Shown here: one piece after another, positions 52,846-61,190 of the stretch
Numbering within the stretch: the first letter of the stretch is position 1
How the letters are laid out: each line of letters opens with the position of its first letter
NCBI GenBank assembly: GCA_965214975.1
Contig: OZ244055.1
Location: 372,001 to 436,000 of the forward strand
Source of the DNA: JAJEBT01 sp965214975
GTDB lineage: Bacteria > Pseudomonadota > Alphaproteobacteria > MPNO01 > UBA830
DNA length: 64,000 bases
Direction of reading: 5' to 3'
Notes under the pieces: generated by a model
Databases searched by the model: none
Told to the model about the DNA's origin: nothing
What the model saw: the letters and a program-made list of their open reading frames with translations, nothing else
Program-made: the position numbers and the translations under genes

Positions 52846-53006
52846 CCGAGCATGGGTTCGCGGCTTTCGAGAAGCCTCGCCGCTTCAAGCGACTCGTCTT
52901 GCGCACGGCGGGCGAGGAACTGATCTCGCCCGTGTGCGCAGCCGCCCTGCTCGGCCGGTCCATCGAGTCCGTCGAGCGGCAGATCAGCGGTCTTGCCACC
53001 CAGTGA
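52846..53006 (+). pseudogene. C-terminal fragment of an antitoxin-like protein
   Basis: About 50 codons spell GFAAFEKPRRFKRLVLRTAG, then EELISPVCAAALLGRSIESV and ERQI, like the C-terminal end of HTH/ImmA-IrrE-type antitoxins that precede PIN toxins. The DNA-binding and protease parts are missing. The TGA stop at 53004-53006 overlaps the GTG of the next frame, as expected for a toxin-antitoxin pair. Family assignment is from pattern memory. Confidence 0.5.
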
Positions 53007-53362
53007 CCTGCGTCATCGTCAACGACGCCTCGTGCTCGATCGACCTCCGCAAGGGAAGTCTGCCGGGCGTCGTTTGCGGCCTGCCCTGTCGGTTCGCGGT
53101 CCCGTGGCCCGTGCGAGCCTGCGAAGTGCCCGACCTGTCAGAGGTCGAATGGCGGGCGCTCGACGAGGCCGGCCTGATGACGTACGACCTGACTCTGGAG
53201 GAAGTCGGTCAGGCACTCTCGGCGCTGGGGGCATTCGGTCGCTCCCGGTCCGCCGGTATCGGCATCCGGCGCCTCCAGGCCAACCTCCCGCCGGAACCGA
53301 AAGCCGCGAGCCCGCGAAACCAGGCTGTCGCGCATCAACCGCAACGCCCGAACACGGCCTGA
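53003..53362 (+). pseudogene. PIN-like toxin fragment
   Basis: A 119-codon frame from GTG 53003 begins CVIVNDASCSIDLRKGSLPG (a PIN domain opening, with the first acidic residue in NDAS), then PWPVRACEVPDLSEVEWRAL and LMTYDLTLEEV. After about residue 75 the sequence loses PIN character (SPRNQAVAHQPQRPNTA) and lacks the later acidic residues, so the domain is cut and joined to foreign DNA. The pair with the preceding antitoxin fragment is a decayed VapBC-like unit. Confidence 0.5.
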
Positions 53363-53410
53363 AAAATCCACGATCGGGGAGCCTGGGACAGGCTTGCCCT
53401 GTGCCTGGAA

Positions 53411-53761
53411 TCACCTTCCAGCACGCAATGCTGTCGCGCGAGCCTTGCGGTTGCCCGCCTTGCCCACGAATGGAGCGACCTTGATCTCTCCGGCTCGCGT
53501 GCGGGTCCGGGCAATGTCGTAGCTGTTTTGCATCCGCATGAGGGTGCCCATCGAAACGCCAAAGGCCTTCTCGATCCGCAACGCCATTTCCGGCGACAGA
53601 CGGGCGCGTTCGTTCAGGACCGCCGACAGCGCCGCCCGCGTCACGTCCAGCGCCCGGGCCGCTTCCGTCACCGAGAGCCCAAGAGCCTCGATGACCTCGT
53701 GCTTCACGAACCCGCCGGGATGGGCGGGATTCTTCATGCGGATGTCGCGTGCCGAACTCAT
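53411..53761 (-). CDS. higA: HigA-family addiction module antitoxin
   Basis: This 116-residue XRE-type antitoxin has the family opening NPAHPGGFVKHEVIEALGLS, the helix-turn-helix VTEAARALDVTRAALSAVLN, and ERARLSPEMALRIEKAFGVS. The C-terminal 30 residues after RTRAGEIKVAPF are basic and less typical. It should neutralise the HigB toxin and repress the operon. It begins nine bases after the higB stop on the minus strand; toxin-before-antitoxin order is the hallmark of higBA. Confidence 0.93.
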   Translation of the reverse strand: MSSARDIRMKNPAHPGGFVKHEVIEALGLSVTEAARALDVTRAALSAVLNERARLSPEMALRIEKAFGVSMGTLMRMQNSYDIARTRTRAGEIKVAPFVGKAGNRKARATALRAGR

Positions 53762-53770
53762 GTCTGCCTC

Positions 53771-54061
53771 TCAATGGTAATCCTCGTAGTCGAGGTCGAC
53801 GATCTCCATCTTTTCATGATCGATCCGGAACGTGAGCCGCCAGTTCGCGGTGACCGACAGGCTCCAGGTGCCCCTGCGGTCACCGGTCATCCTGTGCGCC
53901 CTCCAACTCGGCACTGTCCGCAGTTCCTCCACCCGCTCGATGTCCTGCAGGAAGGAGACGATGCGCCTGAGTTTCGGCGCAACCGCAGGCTGCACGCCAG
54001 CGGTGTCGTCCTCCTCGATGAATCGACGCAACCCTCTGTGGACCACATTCCGGATCTTCAT
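53771..54061 (-). CDS. higB: HigB-type RelE/ParE superfamily toxin
   Basis: This 96-residue toxin would cut mRNA on the ribosome. Family features are KIRNVVHRGLRRFIEEDD at the start, LRRIVSFLQDIERVEELRTV, and the core WSLSVTANWRLTFRIDHEKM, then EIVDLDYEDYH. All parts of the RelE-like fold seem present. The ATG at 54061 lies almost at the predicted transcription start, so its mRNA may have little or no leader. Confidence 0.93.
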   Translation of the reverse strand: MKIRNVVHRGLRRFIEEDDTAGVQPAVAPKLRRIVSFLQDIERVEELRTVPSWRAHRMTGDRRGTWSLSVTANWRLTFRIDHEKMEIVDLDYEDYH

Positions 54062-54066
54062 GCCCG

Positions 54067-54096
54067 ATGCTATCCGGAAGGATCGTATAGCGTCAA
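54067..54096 (-). promoter_or_regulatory. Promoter/operator of higBA
   Basis: On the minus strand TTGACG (complement of 54091-54096) and TAGCAT (complement of 54067-54072) are 18 bases apart. GCTAT and ATAGC arms in this stretch form an imperfect inverted repeat overlapping both elements, a likely HigA operator. The expected start point falls at or next to the higB ATG. Confidence 0.6.
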
Positions 54097-54226
54097 GCTA
54101 CGCTTTCCAGGGGGAACCTGGCGGCACTCTCGCGTCGTTTCCAGAACCGTTCGCCTTCCTGGAACATCCTCTCCGACGCTGGCTGCGGATTCCTGCGCAC
54201 TTGACCGCGATTCCCGCGACATCCGG

Positions 54227-54522
54227 CCGCGCCCGCGCATCGGTGGCTCCCGCTCCCTCGCAAGCCGCGGGAAGCCTGTCGGCCTGTTCCGGCGGTCGGC
54301 CCGGGCCCTTGAGCCGGCTGGCGGTCGCCGGCGCGATTGCCGGACGGGAAGCGGGCCCGCGGGGCCGAATCACTCCGTCGGCTGCAGAGCGCCCCGGGAC
54401 TTCCTGTGCATCCGCCGTTCCTCGACGACCCCGACGGTCAGCGCCATCATCGGGGTCACCGTCGCCATGGTCAGCGCGGCCGAGAGCGACAACCCGCCGA
54501 GAACCACCGACCCGAGGCCCCG
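54227..54522. repeat. Second copy of the 300-bp segment from 52489-52788
   Basis: See the entry at 52489. This copy is continuous with a longer RND pump fragment (to about 55030), so it is the parental arrangement and the copy at 52489 the derived one. Confidence 0.75.
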
Positions 54523-55030
54523 GTAGAGTTCGGAGCCCGCTCCGGGGAACAGCACCAGTGGCAGCATCCCGAACACCGGCGTCAGCGTCGACATGAAAAT
54601 CGGCCGGATCCGGTCGCGGGTCGCGGTCTCGATGGTGTCGTACACGCCGCTGCCGTCGACCCGGACGTGATGCAGGGTCTGGTGGACGAGCAGAATCGCG
54701 TTGTTGACGACGATGCCCACCAGGATCACGAAACCCAGCATGGTCAGCATGTCGAGGGGCTGGTTGACGCAGAGGTTCAGGAGCGCGAGCCCGCCGAGCC
54801 CGCCCGCCGCGGCGACCGGCACCGACAGCATCACGACCCAGGGATAGAGGAAGCTCTCGAACAGCACCGCCATCACCAGGTAGACGATGATCAGGGCGAG
54901 GACCAGGTCGAGCACCATGTGGTTCCACGTCGTCACCAGCTTGTCGGCGCTGCCGGACCTGCGGAGCCGCACGCCTTCGGGCAGAGGGCCAGCGGCGGCC
55001 AGCCGGGCCACAGGGGAACCACCCAGGAAC
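54370..55030 (-). pseudogene. C-terminal fragment of an RND efflux permease, copy b
   Basis: About 215 codons encode the end of an AcrB-type permease: PEGVRLRRSGSADKLVTTWN, LALIIVYLVMAVLFESFLYP, LDMLTMLGFVILVGIVVNNA, and RIRPIFMSTLTPVFGMLPLV followed by LFPGAGSELYRGLGSVVLGG. The first four fifths of the pump are absent, so it cannot transport. At its 5' end the frame is joined abruptly to a GntR regulator fragment at about 55030. No membrane-fusion partner is present. Confidence 0.85.
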
Positions 55031-55648
55031 AATATCGGGGCTGCGCCGCCGGATCGCTTCGGCGACCCCGCGGGTCATCTCCTCGTGGGAGCGTGCGATC
55101 GCGTGCCAGCCCCCGACCTTCCTCGAGATGAAGAACCACAGGCGCAGGTGGAGGTTGAAGATCCGCGGAATGACCTCCGCGAGATAGATGTTCTGTGCGG
55201 CGTTCGCCAGCACTTCGTAGAACAGCCGGTCCATCAGCACGTACGTGTCGATGTCGTCGCGCTCCGTCGCCTCGACGAGCGCCTCGTGCAGCGTCCGCAG
55301 GTCGTCCATCTCGGCCGCGCTCGCGCGGGTTGCGGCCAGCCGCGCCGCGTAGCCGTCGATCAGCGTGCGGAACTCGTAGATCTGCTGCACACTCGTCGCG
55401 CTGATCTCGGAGACGAACATGCCACGGTTCGGCAGGTGCACCACCAGCCCCTCCCGCGCAAGCCGCTGCAACGCTTCGCGCATCGGGGTGCGGCCGATGT
55501 CGAACCGCTCGGTGAGCGCCTTGTCGGCGAGCACCTCGCCGGGGGCGAGGTCGAGACGGGTGATCTCGCGCACGAGCCGCTCGTAGGCGCGCTCGGCGAG
55601 CGAACGGGACGCCTTCCGGCGTGCTTCCACGAGAGCCGCAACGGTCAT
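55030..55648 (-). pseudogene. GntR-family regulator truncated at its C-terminus
   Basis: The frame starts at ATG 55648 and holds a GntR winged helix (LAERAYERLVREITRLDLAP, DIGRTPMREALQRLAREGLV) and most of an FCD ligand domain (YEFRTLIDGYAARLAA, IDTYVLMDRLFYEVLA, RSHEEMTRGVAEAIRRR). After RRRSPDIV the last 20-30 residues of the domain are lost and the frame runs into RND pump DNA, staying open by chance. A chimeric protein could be made, but ligand binding is probably impaired. The target genes are unknown. Confidence 0.8.
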
Positions 55649-55887
55649 CCCGGCGCAAACTCCCGCGCCGAACGCACGGTGGCCGTCATCTCGGCTCGCT
55701 CCTCCCTGCCGCGCGTTCGAGAACGACATTTGATCGTGCACGGGGGTTCAGATTGTTGCCGCGCCCCGGAGACGAATCAAGCAGAGCCGGCCTCCCTTCC
55801 CGGTACTGCAAGAGACGGCAAAAGGGCGAAGTACGAATCCGTCCCGTGTTGCGCCCCGATGCACCCGACCCGGGGGAGAAGTCCGGG

Positions 55888-58590
55888 TCAGAAGGCGATA
55901 CTGGCCTGCAGGCCGGCGATCGCCTGGCTGTCGTCGAAACCGTCCCGCACCACGGCCAGGCCGGCGCCGAGCGACACGCCCTCGGTCGGGGTGTGGCGCA
56001 GGCTCAGCGTTCCGCGGTCCAGGCTCAGGAATTCGGAGCCCTCGACCTCGACGTCCTCGAAGCCGAGGCGGCCGCTCTCGTCGATTGCGCTCGGCAAGCG
56101 CAGCCTGCCCCTGGCCGGCGTCAACGCCCGCTCCACCCCCAGCCCCGCGGTCAACGTCGCGCGCTGTCCCAGCGCCAGCGACAGACCGATTTCCGCCGCC
56201 GCCACCGTCGCGTCCTCGAAACGCAGCAGAGGCCCCGCCTCCGTTTCCAGATGCACCAGGCGTCCCGCGAATCCGAACCGGTACGCCTCTCCGGAGGCAA
56301 TCTCGCGCGTATACGACATCTCGTACGCATCGCCCGAGAGCGCGAACGCGCCCGCGCCGTCCCAGCCCATCGGCCGCTTCAGCGACGGCGCGGCCAACAG
56401 TCCCACCGACCCCTTGGCGTCCTGCCCGACGAAGGTGAGCGCCGCCACCGCTTGCGGCGCCCACCCGGCAGCGCCGAACGTCCGCGCGCCGACCCTCTCC
56501 GAGGCGACGTTCGCCGCAAAGCCGGCGAACATCTCGCCGGCCGCCCCGGATGCGACGCGCACCGCGAGGCCGACGGCGTCGTTTGCCATCCGGTACAGGC
56601 CGTCGCTCGGGCCGTTGACGCCGGTGAAGGCGTTCATCCCCTCGATGACCCGCGCCCCCGAGCCGAGGACGCCGCGCGCGCGGCCATCGGGGTCGCCGCC
56701 GTTCCGGAAGCCCGTCCCGCCGAAACCGACGGTCGAATAGCCCGCCTTGCCCGACCCGTCCCGCTCCCCCGTTCCGAGGCGGAGATCGCCCATCGCGAGC
56801 AACGGGCCGTGCCTCTCGGCAAACGCATCCGCCGCAATCCGGAACGGCGCGCGTTGAAAATTGTCGAGCACCAGGAGCGTCCGCCCGGCGAAATAGCGGT
56901 CGACGGCCGCGGCCGGAAGGTTCACGCCGGTGCTCCGGGTCGCGACGACCGACCCGTAGGCGGACCCGGTCATGGGGATGGACGTCCCGCCGACCGGGCT
57001 CGAAGCGGCGTCGAGGTCGAGAAGACCTTGGCCGTATATGTAGGGATGGCCGCCAAGACCTTCGATCCAGCCCGGGAGGTTCGGATAGAAGTCGTAGACG
57101 CCCTTGTCGGCGGTGGCGAGGATGCGGTCGCGGATCTGGTGGTAGCTCAGATTCGGGAACATGCTCTTGAGCGAGGCGATGGCGCCCGCCACCAGCGGCG
57201 CCGCGACCGATGTGCCGGCCCGCTCTGTGTATCCTCCGTTCAGGTCCAACGAGGTGAGCCCCTCGTATTCCGCTTCGGAGTTGAAGGGGTTGATGCTGAT
57301 CCCCGCAGGGGCGACGAGGCACCAGTCGGCTGCCAGACCGCACCGATTGCTGTACCAGGAGGCGGTCCCGCCATCCAGATTCACGGCGCCGACGAGCAGC
57401 CAGCCCTTCTCCAGATCGGGAAAGTACCAAGGCGCGGCCCCCTCCAGCAACGGGACGGTGGACTGGTCGTTGCCGGAGGCCCAGACCTGAACCCCGCCCG
57501 CATCGACATACTCCTGATACTTGTCTATCGGCATCAGCTTGCGGACTTCGCTCGCCGGAAAGAGCGGTCCCGGCTCAACAACCCTTATCGGCGTACCCCA
57601 ACTGTTGTTGGTGACGAGCGCGCCCAGCTCGATCATCTTGCCGATCTGCGGAACGAGCCCTGTGAGCCAGCTCGGATATTGGCCTTCGGTCACGTCGCCG
57701 GACGAGATCGCCACGGATGCGAGCTTGGCCTCGTAGGCGACGCCGACTATGCCTTCGCCGTCTCTGGGGGCGACGATGAGACCGGCGAGGAAGGTGCCGT
57801 GTCCGTGCTTGTCGGCGGCATCGACCACCTCCGGCGTACACGTCTGCCCAGGCGCTACCGTGCTGCAGTCGATATCGATTTTCGATTCGTAGACGTACTT
57901 TCCACTCAGCTCGGGATGGGTGCTGCTGCCCGTATCGAACAGGGCGACGACAATCCCGTCCCCCGTGCCGCCTCGCTCGTGCATCGCCCCGGCCTTGATG
58001 ATGTCGAGCCCACCCTGCCGCTCGTACTCCTCACGCAGAGGGTCGGGCGAAGGCGGTGGCGGGTCGGGGTCGACCGGCGGCGGCGGGTCGGGGTCGGCCG
58101 GCGGCGACGACGGTGACGAGTCCTCTGACGGGTCGGGGTCGGCCGGCGGGGTCGACGGTGGCGAGTCCATTGACGAGCCGGGGATATTCGGAAGTGACGG
58201 GTCGGGCGAAGGCGGTGGCGGGTCGGGGTCGACCGGCGGCGGCGGGTCGGGGTCGGCCGGCGGCGACGACGGTGACGAGTCCTCTGACGGGTCGGGGTCG
58301 GCCGGCGGGGTCGACGGTGGCGAGCCCATTGACGAGCCGGGGATATTCGGAAGTGACGGGTCGGGCGAAGGCGGCGGCGGGTCGGGGTCGACCGGCGGCG
58401 GCGGGTCGGGGTCGACCGGCGGCGACGACGGTGACGAGTCCTCTGACGGGTCGGGGCCGGCCGGCGGGGTCGACGGTGGCGAGCCCATTGACGAGCCGGG
58501 GATATTCGGAAGTGACGGGTCGGGCGAAGCTCCCCCTCCGCCGCAGCCTCCCAACAGGACTGCCAAGGTGATGGCCATCGCCGTCGACAT
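55888..58590 (-). CDS. Subtilisin-like (S8) autotransporter with lipoprotein-type leader and Pro-rich repeats
   Basis: This protein is about 900 residues. The leader MAITLAVLLGGCGGGG has a lipobox-like LGGC. Next come three copies of a 53-residue Pro/Asp/Ser repeat (residues about 24-185). The S8 domain shows the triad in VALFDTGSSTHPELSG, DKHGHGTFLAG and AGTSVAAPLVAGA, with oxyanion VTNNSWGTP. From about residue 545 a passenger/beta-barrel region follows and ends in IAGLQASIAF with the terminal Phe of outer-membrane proteins. So it is an autotransporter protease. ATG 58590 lacks a basic n-region; TTG 58644 would add LPKSRY and may be the real start. Confidence 0.8.
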   Translation of the reverse strand: MSTAMAITLAVLLGGCGGGGASPDPSLPNIPGSSMGSPPSTPPAGPDPSEDSSPSSPPVDPDPPPPVDPDPPPPSPDPSLPNIPGSSMGSPPSTPPADPDPSEDSSPSSPPADPDPPPPVDPDPPPPSPDPSLPNIPGSSMDSPPSTPPADPDPSEDSSPSSPPADPDPPPPVDPDPPPPSPDPLREEYERQGGLDIIKAGAMHERGGTGDGIVVALFDTGSSTHPELSGKYVYESKIDIDCSTVAPGQTCTPEVVDAADKHGHGTFLAGLIVAPRDGEGIVGVAYEAKLASVAISSGDVTEGQYPSWLTGLVPQIGKMIELGALVTNNSWGTPIRVVEPGPLFPASEVRKLMPIDKYQEYVDAGGVQVWASGNDQSTVPLLEGAAPWYFPDLEKGWLLVGAVNLDGGTASWYSNRCGLAADWCLVAPAGISINPFNSEAEYEGLTSLDLNGGYTERAGTSVAAPLVAGAIASLKSMFPNLSYHQIRDRILATADKGVYDFYPNLPGWIEGLGGHPYIYGQGLLDLDAASSPVGGTSIPMTGSAYGSVVATRSTGVNLPAAAVDRYFAGRTLLVLDNFQRAPFRIAADAFAERHGPLLAMGDLRLGTGERDGSGKAGYSTVGFGGTGFRNGGDPDGRARGVLGSGARVIEGMNAFTGVNGPSDGLYRMANDAVGLAVRVASGAAGEMFAGFAANVASERVGARTFGAAGWAPQAVAALTFVGQDAKGSVGLLAAPSLKRPMGWDGAGAFALSGDAYEMSYTREIASGEAYRFGFAGRLVHLETEAGPLLRFEDATVAAAEIGLSLALGQRATLTAGLGVERALTPARGRLRLPSAIDESGRLGFEDVEVEGSEFLSLDRGTLSLRHTPTEGVSLGAGLAVVRDGFDDSQAIAGLQASIAF
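58042..58518 (-). repeat. Three tandem 159-bp repeats inside the S8 protease gene
   Basis: The unit encodes 53 residues (SLPNIPGSSMGSPPSTPPAD through PDPPPPSP). Copies are spaced exactly 159 bases (GGGGATATTC at 58180, 58339 and 58498) and nearly identical at the DNA level, with changes such as M-D/M-G and A/G/V. In-frame length keeps the protein open when copy number changes. Confidence 0.9.
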
Positions 58591-58686
58591 ATACCGAGAT
58601 TTCGGCAGGCGTGTCGTCGGCGCCCTGGCCGACCGTGCCGGCAAGGGGTGCGGAAATACCGGGTCCGGTCGACGAACACGCGAACG

Positions 58687-58977
58687 CCACTGGGGTTCGG
58701 CGCCGTTGCGCCTGCGCACCGCCTCGACGATGGCGCGGGGTTCGATGCGCTCGTGCACGCGCAGCGAGACGGTGGACACCTCGAACGACGTGTGCTCCGC
58801 CTTGCCGGCCCAGGAGAGCTGCGGGTCGAGATGCGGGTCGTGCTCGTAGCGCTTCCCGCCCGCGTCCCGGTCCGTCTCCGGGGTGACGGGGCCGACGGGC
58901 GGGTTGTCGGCGCGCTCCCTGGCCGGCATGCGCGCGGTTTTCATGTGGCATCTGGACTTCCTTTCCCGCTGCGTCAT
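58687..58977 (-). pseudogene. N-terminal fragment of a type III DNA methyltransferase (Mod)
   Basis: On the minus strand about 97 codons read NNPPVG-like ADNPPVGPVTPETD, then RYEHDPHLDPQLSWAGKAEH and TSFEVSTVSLRVHERIEPRA followed by IVEAVRRRNG. This is the N-terminal block of type III restriction-modification Mod proteins of the YDPHLDPQLVWAGKAEHTSF kind. The DPPY and SAM motifs, which come later, are absent. The frame is continuous by chance with the S8 protease gene. With the Res stub at 25.5 kb it shows that at least one type III system has been lost here. Confidence 0.7.
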
Positions 58978-58980
58978 GAT

Positions 58981-59592
58981 TCAGTCCCGAAACCGGCACT
59001 TGGCCGTCCATGGATCTTTCGCCCGAACATCGTCGAGCCACGGCCCGGCGCTTGACCGGACGCCTCCGCAAGCAATGGTAACCCGGAACGTGTGCTCGGC
59101 CGCGTATGCGCTGTGCCGGGCCGTCGGCCTCGTGTTGCTGGTCAGTATGCCTTCCACTTCGCGCATGTCGGCGACTGCGTTGATGCAGCACCTTGTCGCG
59201 TCGATGCACTCTTCGGTGAGTATTTCCATGATTCTTTGGCCGGGTACCGGCATGACGGTCACTTGTCTCAGTCCTTTGATTTGTCCTGCGATCACCTTGC
59301 CTTCGCGCACGATGTCGCCCCACGCCGTTCCGGCGTGGGTGTTCTCGAGGAAGTCTTGCAGATCTCTGGCGATCACGTCGATGTCGATGTGGGGGCCAAG
59401 GCGGCGGCGGAGTCCGTCCTCCGCTCTCTCGAGCCTTCCGTTGCCGAGGATGGCCAAATCGGTGTCGCTGTCGGGTCTCGCGTCGCCTCGTGCGCGCGAG
59501 CCGAAGAGGAGGACGGGCAGAGCGCCGTCCTCCCGGACCGCGCGCCGGGCGGCGGCGCGAACGCGCGGGTCGAGGTCGAGCTGGGCGGTCAC
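58981..59592 (-). CDS. Nucleotidyltransferase (MNT) fused to HEPN-like domain, toxin-antitoxin type
   Basis: The 203-residue protein starts at GTG 59592, overlapping the stop of the small gene before it. The first half is a minimal nucleotidyltransferase with VLLFGSRARGDARPDSDTDL (GSx10DxD), IDIDVIARDLQDFLENTHAG and GDIVREGKVI. The second half (from about residue 112) resembles HEPN partners: TEECIDATRCCINAVADMRE and RPTARHSAYAAEH with an R-x4-H motif. MNT and HEPN are usually separate genes; here they are one frame. The C-terminus after DDVRAK looks foreign, so the HEPN half may be cut short and the unit inactive. Confidence 0.7.
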   Translation of the reverse strand: MTAQLDLDPRVRAAARRAVREDGALPVLLFGSRARGDARPDSDTDLAILGNGRLERAEDGLRRRLGPHIDIDVIARDLQDFLENTHAGTAWGDIVREGKVIAGQIKGLRQVTVMPVPGQRIMEILTEECIDATRCCINAVADMREVEGILTSNTRPTARHSAYAAEHTFRVTIACGGVRSSAGPWLDDVRAKDPWTAKCRFRD

Positions 59593-59819
59593 TCGTGCTC
59601 CCCGTCGGGGCGCGGCGCCGGCTGTGCGTATGAGCCGAAGAGGATGGCCTCCGAAGTGCCGTCCTTCTGGACCGTGCGCCGGTCGGCGGGGGGGGGGTCG
59701 CGCTTGAGCGTTCGCCACACGACGAAGCCGAAGAGCGTCCAGGCGATGGGCTGCGTGATGAAGAAGGATGTCGGGAACGCGCCCTTCGCTTGGTAGCCGA
59801 TGGCGCTTGCGATGGTCAT
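59589..59819 (-). CDS. Small membrane protein of unknown function upstream of MNT-HEPN
   Basis: This is a 76-residue frame from ATG 59819. It has one clear hydrophobic segment (FFITQPIAWTLFGFVVWRTL), probably preceded by a second one whose start lies upstream of the chosen ATG (a stop occurs just before it), and a polar tail ending PDGEHE. The tail segment GTSEAILFGSYAQPAPRPDG weakly resembles a nucleotidyltransferase motif (FGSYA). Its stop overlaps the GTG of the MNT-HEPN gene. It may be a fragment. No family is recognised. Confidence 0.45.
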   Translation of the reverse strand: MTIASAIGYQAKGAFPTSFFITQPIAWTLFGFVVWRTLKRDPPPADRRTVQKDGTSEAILFGSYAQPAPRPDGEHE

Positions 59820-59932
59820 CGTCGCGAGCAGAGCGCCGGCTGCGACGAGACAGAGGCGCCAGCGCCTGGTCTTTCATGGGTGCGGCTCGAGGCCGGGGAT
59901 GTCGTTCGGTGTGTCCATCGTTCGGTACATGG

Positions 59933-61190
59933 GAGCCGCTTTCAAAATTCCGCGTTCGAGGGGATTTTTTTGCCGCGGCCGGCGAATTTCCTGGCAATCG
60001 GGGTCGCTCCGTGATTCTATCGGGTTTCCGAAGACTCGACAGAGAGAGCGACCCCATGGCGCCAATGCAGACATTGTACCAGTCCTGGCATCACGTTCAA
60101 GCCGACCTGTTCCCGTGGCTCGAGGAAGAGATCGGGCCGCTTGGCGAGCGGCACCGGCACCTCGCAGCGGTTCCCGGGTTCGCGCGCGTCGAGGCCCTTC
60201 TCCCCCGCTTCGACGGCCTGCCCGGCCGGCCGGCCGAGGATCGCGCGGCGCTGGCCCGCGCGTTCGCCGCCAAGGCGGTTCTCAACCTGCCGACGACGCG
60301 CGCCCCGAGCGGGCGTCTCCAGGTCGACAGGACGCTGCGCCGGCTGTGCGGCTGGTCCCGGCGCCGCGGGATCCCGAGCGAGGCGACCTTCTCGCGGGCC
60401 TTCGCCGGGTTCTCCGAGTGCGCGCTGCCGGCGCGCCTGCACGAGACGGTGGTCAGGCAGGCCCTCGGCGACCGCGTGATCGGGCACATCTCGCGCGATC
60501 GACGGCGATCGAGGCGCGCGAGAAGCCCCGGCCCAGGGCCCCGAAGCCCCCGAAGCCGAAGCGCCGGCGCGGCCGCCCGCGCAAGGGCGAGGAACGGCCC
60601 GGGGAGCGGCTCCGCGTGGAACTCCAGCTCGGGATGACGCTGCCGCAGATGCTCGCCGACCTGCCGAAAGCCTGCAACGTCGGAGCCAAACGGAACGCCA
60701 GGGGCCACCAGACCTCCCGGACCGGCTGCAAGCTGCACATCGACGCCGCCGACGGCGGCATCCCGGTCAGCTGCATCCTGACGTCGGCCTCGCTCCACGA
60801 CAGCCAGGTCGCGACCCCGCTGGCGACCACGACCAGCGAGCGCGTGACCAACCTGCACGACCTCATGGACGCCGCCTGCGACACGGCCGGGATCGGCCGG
60901 ACCGGCCGCCTGCTGGGCCACGTCCCGATCATCGACCCCAACCCCCGCAGCAGGGTTGCCAGGGAGCGGCTGGCGCGCGAGGCCGCGGTACGGGAAAGCG
61001 TCGGCCAGCGCGACCCGAAGGACGCGCGCTGCAACGAGCGCTCGAACGGCGGGCGCGTCAACGCCATGCCGAGGACGACTGCGGCGGCCGCCACGTCCGC
61101 GTGCGCGGCCATGCCAAGGGCCGTTGCCACCTGATGTTCGGCATCCTGGCGCTGACCGTCCACCAGTTGATGCGCCTCCTGACCTGAACG
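59933..61190 (+). mobile_element. Insertion sequence copy 1 (IS5/IS1182-like)
   Basis: The left end is GAGCCGCTTTCAAAATTCCG, defined by comparison with the inverted copy at the right of the window. The right end lies close to the transposase stop and is less certain; no clean inverted terminal repeat or target duplication could be identified. Length is about 1.26 kb. It carries one transposase gene broken by two frameshifts. Confidence 0.75.
60056..61187 (+). pseudogene. DDE transposase with two frameshifts, IS copy 1
   Basis: The start ATG 60056 gives APMQTLYQSWHHVQADLFPW and the N-terminal DUF772-like part (LRRLCGWSRRRGIPSEATFS, RAFAGFSECALPARLHETVV) to GHISRD. A one-base loss near 60500 shifts the frame; it continues TAIEAREKPRPRAPKPPKPK, KLHIDAADGGIPVSCILTSA, SLHDSQVATPLA and VPIIDPNPRSR. 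A second shift near 61060-61080 leads to CGGRHVRVRGHAKGRCHLMF and LTVHQLMRLLT before the TGA at 61185. The catalytic aspartates in IDAADGG and IIDPNP and the late glutamate region survive, but no single frame encodes the whole enzyme. Confidence 0.85.

Noticed and set aside
55867..55889. GACCCGG/CCGGGTC hairpin at the end of the S8 protease gene as a terminator
   Set aside because: The stem includes the stop codon, is only seven pairs long and is not followed by a T-run; too weak to list.
58042..58518. Regularly spaced repeats that might be a CRISPR array
   Set aside because: The unit is 159 bases without unique spacers, is in frame inside the protease gene, and encodes a Pro/Asp/Ser stalk.
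60480..60520. Programmed frameshifting in the insertion sequence
   Set aside because: There is no convincing slippery heptamer at the first break, and a second independent break occurs near the 3' end, so decay is simpler.
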